Below are positions 1 through 9,788 of a DNA stretch of 64,000 bases, piece by piece. The position numbers and the translations under genes are program-made. This stretch comes from Prasinococcaceae sp. CCMP 1430 (taxonomy: Eukaryota; Prasinodermophyta; Palmophyllophyceae; Prasinococcales; Prasinococcaceae), in the NCBI GenBank assembly GCA_013416795.1, contig RQSC01000026.1, forward strand, positions 322,159 through 386,158, written 5' to 3'. The notes beneath the pieces were generated by a model. The model saw nothing but the letters and a program-made list of their open reading frames with translations. It was not told the DNA's origin and made no database searches. How positions within the stretch are numbered: the stretch's first letter is position 1; the number at the start of each line of letters is the position of its first letter.

Positions 1-113
1 CGTCCCACACCTCGTACTCCGTGCCACTCATGAGCTTCCGAGGGCGGTACACGCGCGTCTTTTTCCCTGCTTTCCCCTACAGTACGTGACCTCGCCCCTC
101 CCCCCCGCGGAGA

Positions 114-131
114 GTTAGGGGTAGGGTTTAT
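114..131 (+). promoter_or_regulatory. telo-box element upstream of first gene
   Basis: The stretch contains TAGGGGTAGGGTTTATT, an inverted AAACCCTA telo-box, about 45 nt upstream of the first plausible ATG at 173. In green plants this motif sits near transcription starts of growth-related genes. The same motif precedes several other plus-strand genes in this window. Its role here is inferred from position only. Confidence 0.45.
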
Positions 132-172
132 TAAAATCGCGGTGCGAGTGCATTTTGACGTGACGGGTCTGG

Positions 173-881
173 ATGGACGTACGCCGGTCGTCGGGCGACG
201 CTCTATCCACTGGAAAATCAAAATCAAAACGCGGTGCTGGCGCTTCCTTTGGGGGGGGGGGGGGCATCGCCGTGCGCCGCCCCATCGGCGCGGCCGTCGG
301 CGCGCTGCCGCTCGCCGCGCACGTGCTCGCGCCGGGCGCTCTGTCGTACGGCATGCTTTCAGTCCTCCTAGGCGCGGGCTACGGCGTGTATCGCACGGGG
401 CAGCTGGGTCTCTGAGGCTGCGTGCTCAGGGGCAGGTACGTATGCAGCGCGAGCAGCTTGCCCGGCCATTTCTCGCACCGAGACGCGTGCGCGGCGCTGA
501 CGGCAGCAATCGCAGGTGGAACATAGGCGGCCGGGGCGTCGAGGTCCCGAAGAAGTACAAAGACTTTGTTGCGAGCAAGCGTGGCCAGTTCGTGCGGCAA
601 CTGCTGGCGGTGGGCCCCGCGGTCGCGTTCGCAGTGACTTGCATGCTCGCCCACATGAGAGGCGAGCTCACCTACGACGTGGCGATGCAGGTCCTCGTTG
701 TGCAGCTGGTCATGGTGCGATCGCGGCGCGGCCGCGCCCTTGCGCGCGCTCACGCGCTCGCGCCGGCGCTCTCGTGGCGCGCGTGCGCGCGACGTGGCTG
801 CTGACGAAACGCCGCGGCGCGCGCGTCCATGTGGCCGTCGATCAGGTCGTGCTCGCGGTCGTCATCTCATATAATAGCTGA
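173..881 (+). CDS. small predicted membrane protein, three-exon model
   Basis: I do not recognise this protein. The model joins 173-387, 516-714 and 846-881 (450 nt, 149 residues). Introns of 128 and 131 nt have GT starts (GTATCG, GTGCGA) and CAG ends, and phases agree across both junctions. The first exon could alternatively be a free 80-residue reading frame closing at 415. The predicted product has a basic N-terminus, a Gly run encoded by a 13-14 nt poly-G tract (indel-prone, so this end may contain an error), and hydrophobic segments around LLAVGPAVAFAVTCMLAHM and QVLVVQLVMVVLAVVI. A short basic loop (VEVPKKYKDFVASKRG) separates them, so a multi-pass membrane location is likely. The first donor is weak; transcripts would settle it. 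Confidence 0.4.
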
Positions 882-1290
882 GCCGCAGCGAGCGATGCCA
901 GCGACGCGCCATGCCGCCGCAGCGAGCACATGACGGCACCGGGCCGCAGCGGGCAAACACTCATGCCCGAGGACGGCAGCCAGACAACGCGCGCGCTCCC
1001 GCGCAGCGCACGTCCACCGACGGCGGGGGCGCGCGCGGCTCGCAGCAGGCGCGCCACCGCGCACTATAATCTGCTGGTTTCGCGTCGACGCTCCGGGCGC
1101 CGGCTGCCCACGGCCGCTTCCGTGCGGTGGACATTTCGAGGGTGTGTACAGTACAATCAAGTAGTACTAGACAGAGTTATGAGCACCACAGCGTGAATGT
1201 TGGGTGTGGGCATGGGCGTGCGCGGGGTGTGCGCGAGGCTCCGCCCAGCCGTGCCTCGCGCGAGCTGCAAAACTGGATGGGAGCACGCGC
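882..1290. other. intergenic, 3' region of the AGPase gene
   Basis: No coding sequence is supported here. At 1143-1170 there is a TAC-rich cluster (GTACAGTAC, AGTAGTAC) which, read on the minus strand, lies about 120-150 nt downstream of the AGPase stop codon. This matches the TGTAC-type 3'-end signal seen after other genes in the window. Confidence 0.5.
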
Positions 1291-2690
1291 TTAGATGACG
1301 GTGCCGTCGGGGATCGTCGAGCCCTTGATGATGGTGATGATGCCCGACTTGATCCAGTAGCCCGCCGCCTCGTTCTCCGCCTCCTGCACGTTCTCCTTGT
1401 TGATGATCTGGACGTTCTTGCCGATGCGCGCGTTCTTGTCGATGATGCAGTTCTGCACCACGGAGCCCTCGCCGATGCCGATGGGCACGTCGCCCTCCGC
1501 GAGCAGCTTGGCGGCCTCGGCCTCCGTCTCGTAGTAGTCGGCGCCCATGAGCAGGCAATCCTTGACGGTCACGTTCTCGTTGATGACCGAGCGCAGCCCC
1601 ACGACCGAGTGCTCGACGTTGGCGCCCTCCTTGATGAGGCAGCCGTCGCCGATCACGCTCTGCGAGACGGCCGAGTTCATGATCTTCGAGGGCGGCAGGT
1701 AGCGGCTCTGCGTGTAGATGGGCGCCGAGCGGTCGAAGAACGAGAACTTCGGGTCGGGGTCGGTGAGCGCCAGGTTGGAGTCGTAGAACGCCTTGATGGT
1801 GCCGATGTCCTCCCAGTAGCCGTCGAAGAGGTAGGCCTGCACCTTCATGCCCAGGTCCTTGGCGCCCGGGATGACCTCGCTGCCGAAGTCCATGGCCGTG
1901 GGGAAGTGCTCCTTGAGCAGGCTGAGCAGCGCGTCGCGCTTGAAGACGTAGATGCCCATGGAGGCGATGTACGGGAACTCCTTCGCGCGCTCCGCGTCGA
2001 GGCCCAGGACGGTGGTGTCCACCGCCATCGCCTTGAGGGCGTCGCCCTTGGGCTTCTCCGCGAAGTCGATGATGCGGCCGGTGTCGTCGATCTTCATGAG
2101 GCCGAAGGCCTCGGCGCGCTCCTCGTCCATGGGGAGCGCCGACACGGTGATGTCCGCGCTGGCCTCGCGGTGCGCGGCGACGAAGGCGCCGTAGTCCATG
2201 CGGTAGAGGTGGTCGCCCGCGAGGATGAGGTACTCCTCGCACTTGGCCTCCTCGAAGAGCCAGATGTACTGGCGCACGGCGTCGGCGGTGCCCTGGAACC
2301 AGTCGGGGTTGGTGGGGCTCTGCTGCGCGGCGAGCACCTCGACGAAGCCGTCCTGGAAGGAGCCGCCGCGGTTGTACGCGCGCGACAGGTGGCGGTTGAG
2401 CGACGCCGAGTTGTACTGCGTGAGGCAGTACACGCGGCGCACCTCCGAGTTGATGCAGTTCGACACCGGGATGTCGATGAGGCGGTAGTTGGCGCCGAGC
2501 GGCACGGCGGGCTTCGCGCGCTTCTTGGTGAGCGGGTAGAGGCGCGAGCCCGCGCCGCCGCCCAGGATGATGCCCAGCACCGACGAGTTGGCCGGCGGCG
2601 CGAGGCACACGGGCGCGGCCTCCGTCTCGGTCGCGAGCGCGTTCACCTTGCCGGCCTTGCCCGCCTGCGCGCGCGGCGCGGCGCGCACCG
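1291..2690 (-). CDS. APS1: ADP-glucose pyrophosphorylase small subunit (5' end missing)
   Basis: Glucose-1-phosphate adenylyltransferase makes ADP-glucose from ATP and glucose-1-phosphate, the committed step of plastid starch synthesis. It works as a heterotetramer; this is the small, catalytic subunit type. Visible motifs are [20 protein letters not shown] (nucleotide binding), [38 protein letters not shown] and the C-terminal left-handed beta-helix with [18 protein letters not shown]. The match to plant small subunits is close from residue about 40 to the C-terminal IPDGTVI. A Cys at 2605-2607 aligns with the small-subunit Cys that forms the thioredoxin-sensitive inter-subunit disulfide in plants. 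The residues before it ([17 protein letters not shown]) look like the end of a transit peptide. No ATG is present: the frame runs into the single N at 2691 and then satellite DNA, so the start lies in missing sequence. Confidence 0.95.
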
Positions 2691-2691
2691 N
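2691..2691. other. single N, probable scaffold join
   Basis: One ambiguous base separates AGPase coding sequence from the first repeat of the 146-bp satellite. The abrupt change, with the transit peptide cut off, suggests a gap of unknown size and not a true sequence junction. Confidence 0.6.
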
Positions 2692-3920
2692 AATAGCCAC
2701 GGGAGACTCATCCCGAGGCGTGTGGTTTGATGAACGCGCGCGCGCGCGGTCTCACACCGGCCGCAGGTTGGCGCCCGGCATGCGCTCCGATGGCATCACC
2801 ATGCAGGTTGGCGCTCGACATTCGCTCTGATGGCAATAATAGCCACGGGAGACTCATCCCGAGGCGTGTGGTTTGATGAACGCGCGCGCGCGCGGTCTCA
2901 CACCGGCCGCAGGTTGGCGCCCGGCATGCGCTCCGATGGCATCACCATGCAGGTTGGCGCTCGACATTCGCTCTGATGGCAATAATAGCCACGGGAGACT
3001 CATCCCGAGGCGTGTGGTTTGATGAACGCGCGCGCGCGCGGTCTCACACCGGCCGCAGGTTGGCGCCCGGCATGCGCTCCGATGGCATCACCATGCAGGT
3101 TGGCGCTCGACATTCGCTCTGATGGCAATAATAGCCACGGGAGACTCATCCCGAGGCGTGTGGTTTGATGAACGCGCGCGCGCGCGGTCTCACACCGGCC
3201 GCAGGTTGGCGCCCGGCATGCGCTCCGATGGCATCACCATGCAGGTTGGCGCTCGACATTCGCTCTGATGGCAATAATAGCCACGGGAGACTCATCCCGA
3301 GGCGTGTGGTTTGATGAACGCGCGCGCGCGCGGTCTCACACCGGCCGCAGGTTGGCGCCCGGCATGCGCTCCGATGGCATCACCATGCAGGTTGGCGCTC
3401 GACATTCGCTCTGATGGCAATAATAGCCACGGGAGACTCATCCCGAGGCGTGTGGTTTGATGAACGCGCGCGCGCGCGGTCTCACACCGGCCGCAGGTTG
3501 GCGCCCGGCATGCGCTCCGATGGCATCACCATGCAGGTTGGCGCTCGACATTCGCTCTGATGGCAATAATAGCCACGGGAGACTCATCCCGAGGCGTGTG
3601 GTTTGATGAACGCGCGCGCGCGCGGTCTCACACCGGCCGCAGGTTGGCGCCCGGCATGCGCTCCGATGGCATCACCATGCAGGTTGGCGCTCGACATTCG
3701 CTCTGATGGCAATAATAGCCACGGGAGACTCATCCCGAGGCGTGTGGTTTGATGAACGCGCGCGCGCCCGGCGCGTCCGCGCGGACTCACACCGGCCGCA
3801 GGTTGGCGCCCCGCATTATTCGCTCCGAGGGCATCACCATGCAGGTTGGCGCTCGACATTCGCTCTGATGGCAATAATAACCACGGGAGACTCATCCCGT
3901 GGTTTGATGAACGCGCCCGC
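2692..3920. repeat. 146-bp tandem satellite, 8 units plus a partial
   Basis: Units begin AATAGCCACGGGAGACTC at 2692, 2838, 2984, 3130, 3276, 3422, 3568 and 3714, an exact 146-bp period. The first seven units look identical by eye. The eighth is 162 bp, with an insertion and changes after GCGCGCGCCC, and a ninth partial starts near 3876. Each unit holds an alternating CG tract and two related sub-blocks (GCAGGTTGGCGC... and ...ATGCAGGTTGGCGCTC). Identity inside and divergence only at the right edge fit recent homogenisation. Copy number is probably underestimated because the left edge is an N. There are no spacers, so this is not a CRISPR array. Confidence 0.95.
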
Positions 3921-4492
3921 GCCCGGCGCGTTTCCGTTCCCGTTCCGTTCCAACACCGCGCGCATCGGCGCGCGCCGTCGTTTCCGAAAGCATTCGCGTG
4001 GGTGTCTGAATTACGTCCTCTGCGTCCAAATTACGCTCACCGTCGAATTGCGTCACGTATGTGTATGTACTCGAGATGCGCACGGGGCATCGCATCATCC
4101 TTGGCTGCAGATCCTTCGAGACATCTTCTGAAGAAGAGGCCCGTGACTCGGAGGCATGTGTGCGCGGATGCTCCCCGCGCGGTGGCCGCTGCGGAGTGCG
4201 CCGCGCGTCGCAGGGACGGGAAACCGACGCCCGGCTCGCGACGGTGCAGCGGGCGAGGCTGCACGCGAGGCCGCACGCGCGCGTGGTGTGCGCACGGGCG
4301 CGCGCGCCGTGGCGGAGGGTGCCCAGTGGCAACCGTTATTACTGTACATCAACCGGTGTTCGTTACAGTACAGAAGCAAGAGATACAAGGCCCTGGAGGC
4401 TCGTTCGGCCGGTCGCACTCTAGCGGGGGCTCGTCCGCAGGACGCACGCCCCCGTGGTAGTGTGTGTGTGTGTATATTGAGTGTGTGTGTGC
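3921..4492. other. intergenic, 3' region of the lipase gene
   Basis: I see no supportable gene. A TGTAC cluster at 4337-4376 (ACTGTACATC and TTACAGTACAG) lies about 120-155 nt downstream, on the minus strand, of the proposed lipase stop at 4493. A short GT microsatellite occupies 4458-4491. Confidence 0.5.
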
Positions 4493-7400
4493 TTAGGCGT
4501 CCGCGGCGGGAGCCGGGCTCTCGTCGGTGGGGACGCTGGGTCGGCGCCGCAGCCGCACGAGCCGTCTGCCGCCCCTGTCCCCGCCCCCGCCCTCGCCACT
4601 GCCGTCGGCCGCGCCCACGCGCACCCCCATGTATCGCCTGGCGAGCCACTTGGCGGTGTACCTGGTGCGATCCGATGGCTTGGCGCGCCCCAGAGTGGTG
4701 GCCGCCGCCTCCGCCGCGCGCGCCGACGCGCGCGGTCTGCGGGCGGCCGCTCTGCGCCATGGCAGGCCTTCCCACCCTCTACCGACCCTCCGGCACGCCG
4801 GTCAGAAAGGGGGAAGGATGAAGGGGGGCAGAGGCGGGAGAGATGTGAGGGTCGGGGCTCGGTCGCCCCACGCGCGCGCGGCGCGCGCGCTGTGGCCGCT
4901 GGCCCGCGCCGCACCCCCCACCCCACCCCACCCCACCCCACCTCCCGTGCAGGAGGAGTGAGCGCCTGCCGGCGGTCACTCCGCAAGCGACGACAGCCAC
5001 CCAACGCAGATCAGATATCTCGGGCCGAATTTCGCGCTTTCGCTTTCGCGCGACGCGAATTCGGAACCCGTTCGGACGCCCTCTCGCACGGCGTCGCGCG
5101 GCGATCGGGGCGCCGCCGCGGCACCCCTCCCCCCCCCCCGCTGCCTCCCCCGAGGGGGGCGGCGCCCGCCCGCCCGAGGCGATCGTCCACGGCGCGGCGC
5201 CGCGCACGCGCCTGCGGGGGGCGCCGCCCTCCCCGTGCAGCACGACGCGGCCCTCCCGCCGCTCGCGCAGACTCTTCTGCAGCACGATGCTCAGGGCGCG
5301 CGTGTAGTTGTCGGGGTTGTGATGGCGCGAGATGTGGCCCTCCGGGCCATAGGCTCCCGCGTCGGCGAGGATGTCCAGCGGGTGCGGCGAGTTGAGGAAC
5401 GCGCGCTCGGCGGCCGACACCGCGCTGGCGACGCCCACGGACGACATGCTGCACGACAAGCCCACCGGCAGCGCGGGCGTGGACTCGGCGGGCGCGAGCG
5501 GTGGCAGCGGCGGCGGCGCGTCTCCCTCGTCGCCGGCGGGCGCGTCGGCGTCCTCGATGCGCTTCTGCGCGGCCCCTTGCCCCCTCCTCCTGCCGTCCCC
5601 CGCCTCGACATCCACGGCCAGGCCGCTGGCATTCCGCGCTGGGCCCACGATGGTTGTCGGCGGCGTCCAGCGGCCGGCCTTGCCCGCGCGCTCGCCGGCG
5701 TTGGCGAGCTGGTGGACCGACGAGCCCGGGGTGGACAGCATGTGCAGTCCCATCCCCTCCGGGAGCAGCGGGTGCTGCGTGGTCATCTTCAGTGGCGGCT
5801 GCAGCAGGTACATGCGCCCGATGGGCGCGAACAGCATGCTGTGGCACGCCAGGCACTCGTGGGTGCCGAACTTGTCGTTGACGTTGGCCAGCATGCGCGT
5901 CACGGCGTCCGGGTAGTAGCAGGCGAGCGCCCGCGGCACGATGTCCCTGTGCATCATCACCGAGCGGAACATGCTCGCCGGCAGGCTCCCCGTGCGCCCC
6001 ATGAGCCCGTTGTGCGCGCCGCATATCGCTTGCGGCGAGCCCATGGTGTACACGGGGGCGAGGTGGTCGCGCGTGACCCTGCCCTCCTCGCGCTTGTGCA
6101 GGATGAGCGCGAGGAGCACCGCGATGGCCCCGCCCAGCGAGTGGCCCGTGAAGCCCACCCTCGGGGGCAGCGGCCTGCCGTCCTTGCCCACCTTGGGTGG
6201 GCTGTTCAAGTGCTCCAGCACGGTGGGCCTGACGATGTCGTACATCTCCATCGCGCTCTCGTAGAAGCCGCGGTGCGCGCTCACGTCCAGGCAGCCCTCG
6301 AAGGGCACGGGGTCGAAGCTCATGTTCGTCTTCCAGTGCGCGAGCGTCTGCGACCCCTGGATGACGATGTAGCGCACGTTGGTGTCCTCCTCGTCTGCGG
6401 CGAACCACTCCACGGGCTGGGGCGCCTCCTCCTGCTGCTCCTTGATGGCCTTCGCGAAGAACTTGGCGATGGTGCGCTCCATGGCGGACGCGCTCTCGCT
6501 GGGCTGTTTCGTGTCGCGCGCCGTGTCCGTCGGCTCTCCGGAGCGCGCCCCCTTGCGCCTTCGCATCGCCAGCGCGCCGTCGGCCGCGTTCGCCCTCACC
6601 GACGTCTTGCCCCAGCTGGCGCGCGCGCTGACGTAGCCGAACGAATCCGTGGCCATCAGCTCCTCCTTGCGCCTCTCGATCTCGCGCTCCTCCTTGGCCT
6701 TCTTCAGGGCCGCCGCTGCGGCGGTCGCGTGTTTCTTCTCCAGCGAGTGCGCGACGAGCTTCAGCCCGTACATCCTGCGCATGCTCTCGGGTCGCCTGGT
6801 GATGTCGGGCAGCTCGTACGTCATGGCGCTCATGGCGGCGCACTTCCGGATCGCGCGCAGCTCCTCGACCCCGACCGTCTCCAGGAACGGCGCCAGCGCC
6901 TCGCGGTCGAACGCCGGGGTCGCAGCATCGCTGTCGCTCTCCTCGCCGTCTGTCTCGCCCCCCAGCACCACCTCCTCGTACATCGTCGTCGCGCCCGACA
7001 GCATGGCAGCCTCGCTGGCGATGCCGCTCGGTCCCTCCTCCCGCGCCTGCCTGCGCCAGTCCCTGGCGTAGTTGAGCACCAGGAAGCGCACTTTGTCGAC
7101 CTCGATGCCCGCGATCGTCTCCGCGCCGGCCTTGGTCACGGCCACGGCGCTGTCGCGCACGACCGTGATGCCGCGCATGAACAGGTCGACGGTCGGCGCG
7201 CTGACGGCGCCGACGCGCTCCTGCGCGGCGCGCAGCACGCCGCCGAGCGTGCCCCCGTCCTCGCTCGAGCTCTCCTCGCTCTCTTCGACGGGGACGGCGG
7301 CCCCTTCTCCGCCCGCGTCGACGTCCGCTGCCGTGTCCACCCCGTCCGCCTCGTCGGGGCTGCCCGCGCCGCGCGTCGGCGTCTCGACCGCGTCGCACCG

Positions 7401-7529
7401 CCCTCGCCTCCCTCGCCTCCCTCGCCACCTCGACCCTCTGCCACGCCCCCTCCCCCCACACCTGCCGCGCCGCTCCGCGCGCCGCGTGTGCCGCCCCCGC
7501 CCGCACACGCGCGCGCGCGCGCGTCCCAA
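4493..7529 (-). CDS. PLIP-type class 3 lipase (plastid phospholipase A1-like)
   Basis: This is an alpha/beta hydrolase of the class 3 lipase family, closest in motif order to plant PLASTID LIPASE (PLIP) proteins, which release fatty acids from plastid phospholipids and feed triacylglycerol. The nucleophile elbow GFTGHSLGGAIA is encoded near 6110-6160. Before it come YIVIQGSQTLAHWKTN and FEGCLDVSAHRGFYE; after it PVYTMGSPQAICG, MMHRDIVPRALACYYPD and FGTHECLAC. The C-terminal FLNSPHPLDILADAG also follows the PLIP pattern. Coding continues to about 5208, where a GTGCGC donor is possible. A separate terminal exon probably lies between about 4770 and 4493, encoding SDRTRYTAKWLARRYMGV and ending TAA; this end is a hypothesis supported by the TGTAC cluster beyond it. 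No in-frame ATG exists upstream of the acidic N-terminal region, and an N lies at 7616, so the start is unresolved. Confidence 0.8.
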
Positions 7530-8741
7530 CTTTTGAGAACTTTACTTTTTTTTCCTTTCGTTTTCTGCTGCGATGCTGCGCGCGCGCGCGCGCGAAAAAA
7601 CGCTCCCGCCGGAACNACAGCCGTTCCGATGGCCGGCGGCGCCGCGCGCGCGCCGCCGTCCGCGAAATTTCGGTTACGAATCAGGGTTCGCGCGCGAGAT
7701 GCCCCCCCCGCCTCGCAACGATTCGCCCGGGAAAAACGCGGCTTCGAATCCGGCTTCGACCCGCGGCGCCCCCCCGGACCGACCCCGCCCCCGCAGCGCG
7801 TACTTCCGAAAGCCCGCGACGCACCAACACCGCGCAATCCTCCATGACGAAACCCCACCCAGAGCGACACACTTTCCCATTTGGGTCGCTCGCAACGCGC
7901 ATCGGCGCGGTTCTTTTGCGCGGTTCAGCGCGGTTTCGACGCGAATTTGCGTCCCGCGGCGTCGCCGACCGACAAACGAAAAAAAAACGCATTCCCATTT
8001 CGCGCGCCGCTGTCCGTGGCTGCGCGCATGGCGCGTGCGAGAGCGGGAGCGGCAGCGGGTTTGGGTCCAGCTCCCGCCCGCGCGCTCGGCAGAGCCTCGG
8101 CAGAGCCTCGGCACAGTCTCGGCCAGCGCCAGCAGGCCGCCTCCCTCCCTCCCTCGCTCGCTCCCTCCCTCCCTCCCTCCCTCGCTCGCTCCCTCCCTCC
8201 CTCGCTCGCTCGCTCGCTCCTTGCCAGCGGGCCTCCGGCCAGCCAGCCAGCCAGCGCGCGCGCTCAGTCCGCGCTCAGTGCCACGTCGCTCCCGGGCCCG
8301 CGTCGCAGCGCGGCCGATGATGCCATGGGCGCGCGCGCGGCCCCGGCAGGGTGCTGGTGCTGGCTGGCCGGCCGGCGCATCCCCCCTGGCAGGCTGGCTG
8401 GCGCCCTGGCGCAGCAGCAGCAGGAGCAGCAGCAGCAGCGGCGGCCCCGACGCGAAGCCCCCCACCCCCCGGGGGGCCAGCGAGCTGAGCTGGCGCCGCG
8501 CCAGCGCGTCAGCGCGCGAGCGCGAGCGAAGCGCGCGGACCCTCTCTTTCGGTCTGGGGTATAGAACCCTAATTCCAGTAATTCGTATTTTGGGTCGGAG
8601 AGGGGCGCTCCGAAAAGCGCGCCACGGCCCGCACAGCGCGCGCTGCGCTGCGCTGCGCGCCACGGGGCGCGCGCGCGCGCGCGCGTGCGCGCGCGGGTGG
8701 CAGGGCCCCTTCCAGCGCCTCCCACTCCCCTCCGCGCCGCG
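7530..8741. other. divergent intergenic region between lipase and DGAT2
   Basis: About 1.2 kb separates the two head-to-head lipid genes. It contains T-rich sequence next to the lipase side (7541-7565), a single N at 7616, CG-rich low-complexity DNA, a CTCC/CTCG tract, a short CAG tract near 8412-8440 and an ACCCTAATTCC telo-box-like element at 8566-8577. Missing lipase 5' exons may lie near the N. No complete gene is supported. Confidence 0.5.
8141..8222. repeat. CTCC/CTCG microsatellite
   Basis: A run of CTCC and CTCG tetranucleotides, about 80 nt long, lies in the shared upstream region of the lipase and DGAT2 genes. On the minus strand it is a GGGA/GGGAGC purine tract. Confidence 0.85.
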
Positions 8742-9758
8742 ATGGCCGGCGCCGAGCCCGACGCGACGGGGCTGGTGCCCCCCGCCGCGACGGGCGTCAG
8801 GCGAGTGCTGCTGCTGGGTGTGTGGCTGGGCCTGGTGCATCTCAACGTCGGTGTCCTCGTGGTGCTCTTCCTCGCCCTGCGCCCGCTGTACGCGACCCTC
8901 GCGCTCGCCGCCTGGATCGCGACTGGTTTTTTGCCAGTCGCAGAGACGCGCGCGGCCGACGGCGGCTGGTTCGCCGCCGAGATCGTCCGCACAGCGGAGG
9001 CGTACCACAACATGAGCGTCGTCTTCGACGACAAGGCCGCGCTCGAGGCAGCGGCGAGCAAAGCTCCGGTGGTCTTCGCGTACGCGCCGCACGCGGTCCT
9101 GCCAAACTGCGTCGCCGCGTTCGCCTACGACGGGCCCGTGAGGCGGGCGCTCCATCATCTGCCCACCATCAAGGACATGCGCGTGCTCGCTTCCTCCTGC
9201 TTCATGTGGCTGCCGGTGCTTCATCACGTGTGGACGTGGATGGGGGGGGCGCCTGTGAGTCGAAAGAAGATTCGCGAGCATCTATCCGCGGGGCGCTCCG
9301 TCGTCCTCACACCCGGCGGCGTCGCGGAGACGCTGCTGCTCGACCGCCAAGACGAGGTGCTCTTTCTCAAGAAGAGGTTCGGTTTTGTCAGACTCGCGGC
9401 AGAGCAGGGCGCGTACATCGTCCCGGTGTTCGCCTTCGGCCAACGCGACGTGTACTCGTGGTACATCCCCTTCCAGCACACAAAAATTCTGCACGCGGTG
9501 TCGCATTTCTTGCACGTCGTGCCTTGTCTGTACTGGGGACTGCTTGGCACACCCATTCCGGTGCCGAAGTCTGTGACGATCGTGGTAGGCACGCCCATAC
9601 CCACGAGCGACGTGGGACGTGCTACGGGCGCCAGCAGGTACCCCGACAGAGGCGACGTGAGGCGAAAGCTGGCCGAGGTCGTGGCGGGGATGGAGGCGCT
9701 CTACCAAAAATACGCCGCGGCTTGCGGGCAGGGGCACGTAGCGTTGCGCATATGCTAA
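8742..9758 (+). CDS. DGAT2: diacylglycerol O-acyltransferase type 2
   Basis: Acyl-CoA:diacylglycerol acyltransferase 2 catalyses the last step of triacylglycerol synthesis in the ER. The 338-residue product starts MAGAEPDATG and has an N-terminal hydrophobic pair (LLLGVWLGLVHLNVGVLVV... and ATLALAAWIATGF) as in the family. Family blocks visible are VVFAYAPHAVLPN (position of the HPHG motif), LTPGGVAETLL, KKRFGFVRLAAEQGAYIVPV and FAFGQRDVYSW. The usual HPHG reads APHA here, keeping the central His. Length is normal and no intron is needed. It lies head-to-head with the PLIP-like lipase and ends 30 nt from the convergent L-arabinokinase gene. A telo-box-like element lies 165 nt upstream. Confidence 0.9.
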   Translation: MAGAEPDATGLVPPAATGVRRVLLLGVWLGLVHLNVGVLVVLFLALRPLYATLALAAWIATGFLPVAETRAADGGWFAAEIVRTAEAYHNMSVVFDDKAALEAAASKAPVVFAYAPHAVLPNCVAAFAYDGPVRRALHHLPTIKDMRVLASSCFMWLPVLHHVWTWMGGAPVSRKKIREHLSAGRSVVLTPGGVAETLLLDRQDEVLFLKKRFGFVRLAAEQGAYIVPVFAFGQRDVYSWYIPFQHTKILHAVSHFLHVVPCLYWGLLGTPIPVPKSVTIVVGTPIPTSDVGRATGASRYPDRGDVRRKLAEVVAGMEALYQKYAAACGQGHVALRIC

Positions 9759-9788
9759 GTGGTCACTTCAAGTGATCGAGGAGCCGTC

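Noticed and set aside
114-131. Telomere repeat marking the chromosome end
   Set aside because: Only one or two TAGGG units occur and coding sequence continues on both sides; similar elements occur internally at 31 kb and 39 kb.
1204-2730. A 500-codon open frame on the plus strand opposite AGPase
   Set aside because: It is the antisense shadow of a strongly conserved gene; at this GC content stops are rare in antisense frames, and the translation is Arg/Val/Leu-rich with no family features.
3584-3895. Short frames inside the satellite that encode a repeated peptide
   Set aside because: They arise because 146 is not a multiple of three and the units are identical; no conserved protein or start context.
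2692-3920. Regular direct repeats that could be taken for a CRISPR array
   Set aside because: The repeats are contiguous 146-bp units with no variable spacers, and the genome is eukaryotic; this is a satellite.
5235-7847. An 870-codon His/Arg/Val-rich plus-strand frame
   Set aside because: Opposite the PLIP-like lipase, whose catalytic motifs identify the real strand.
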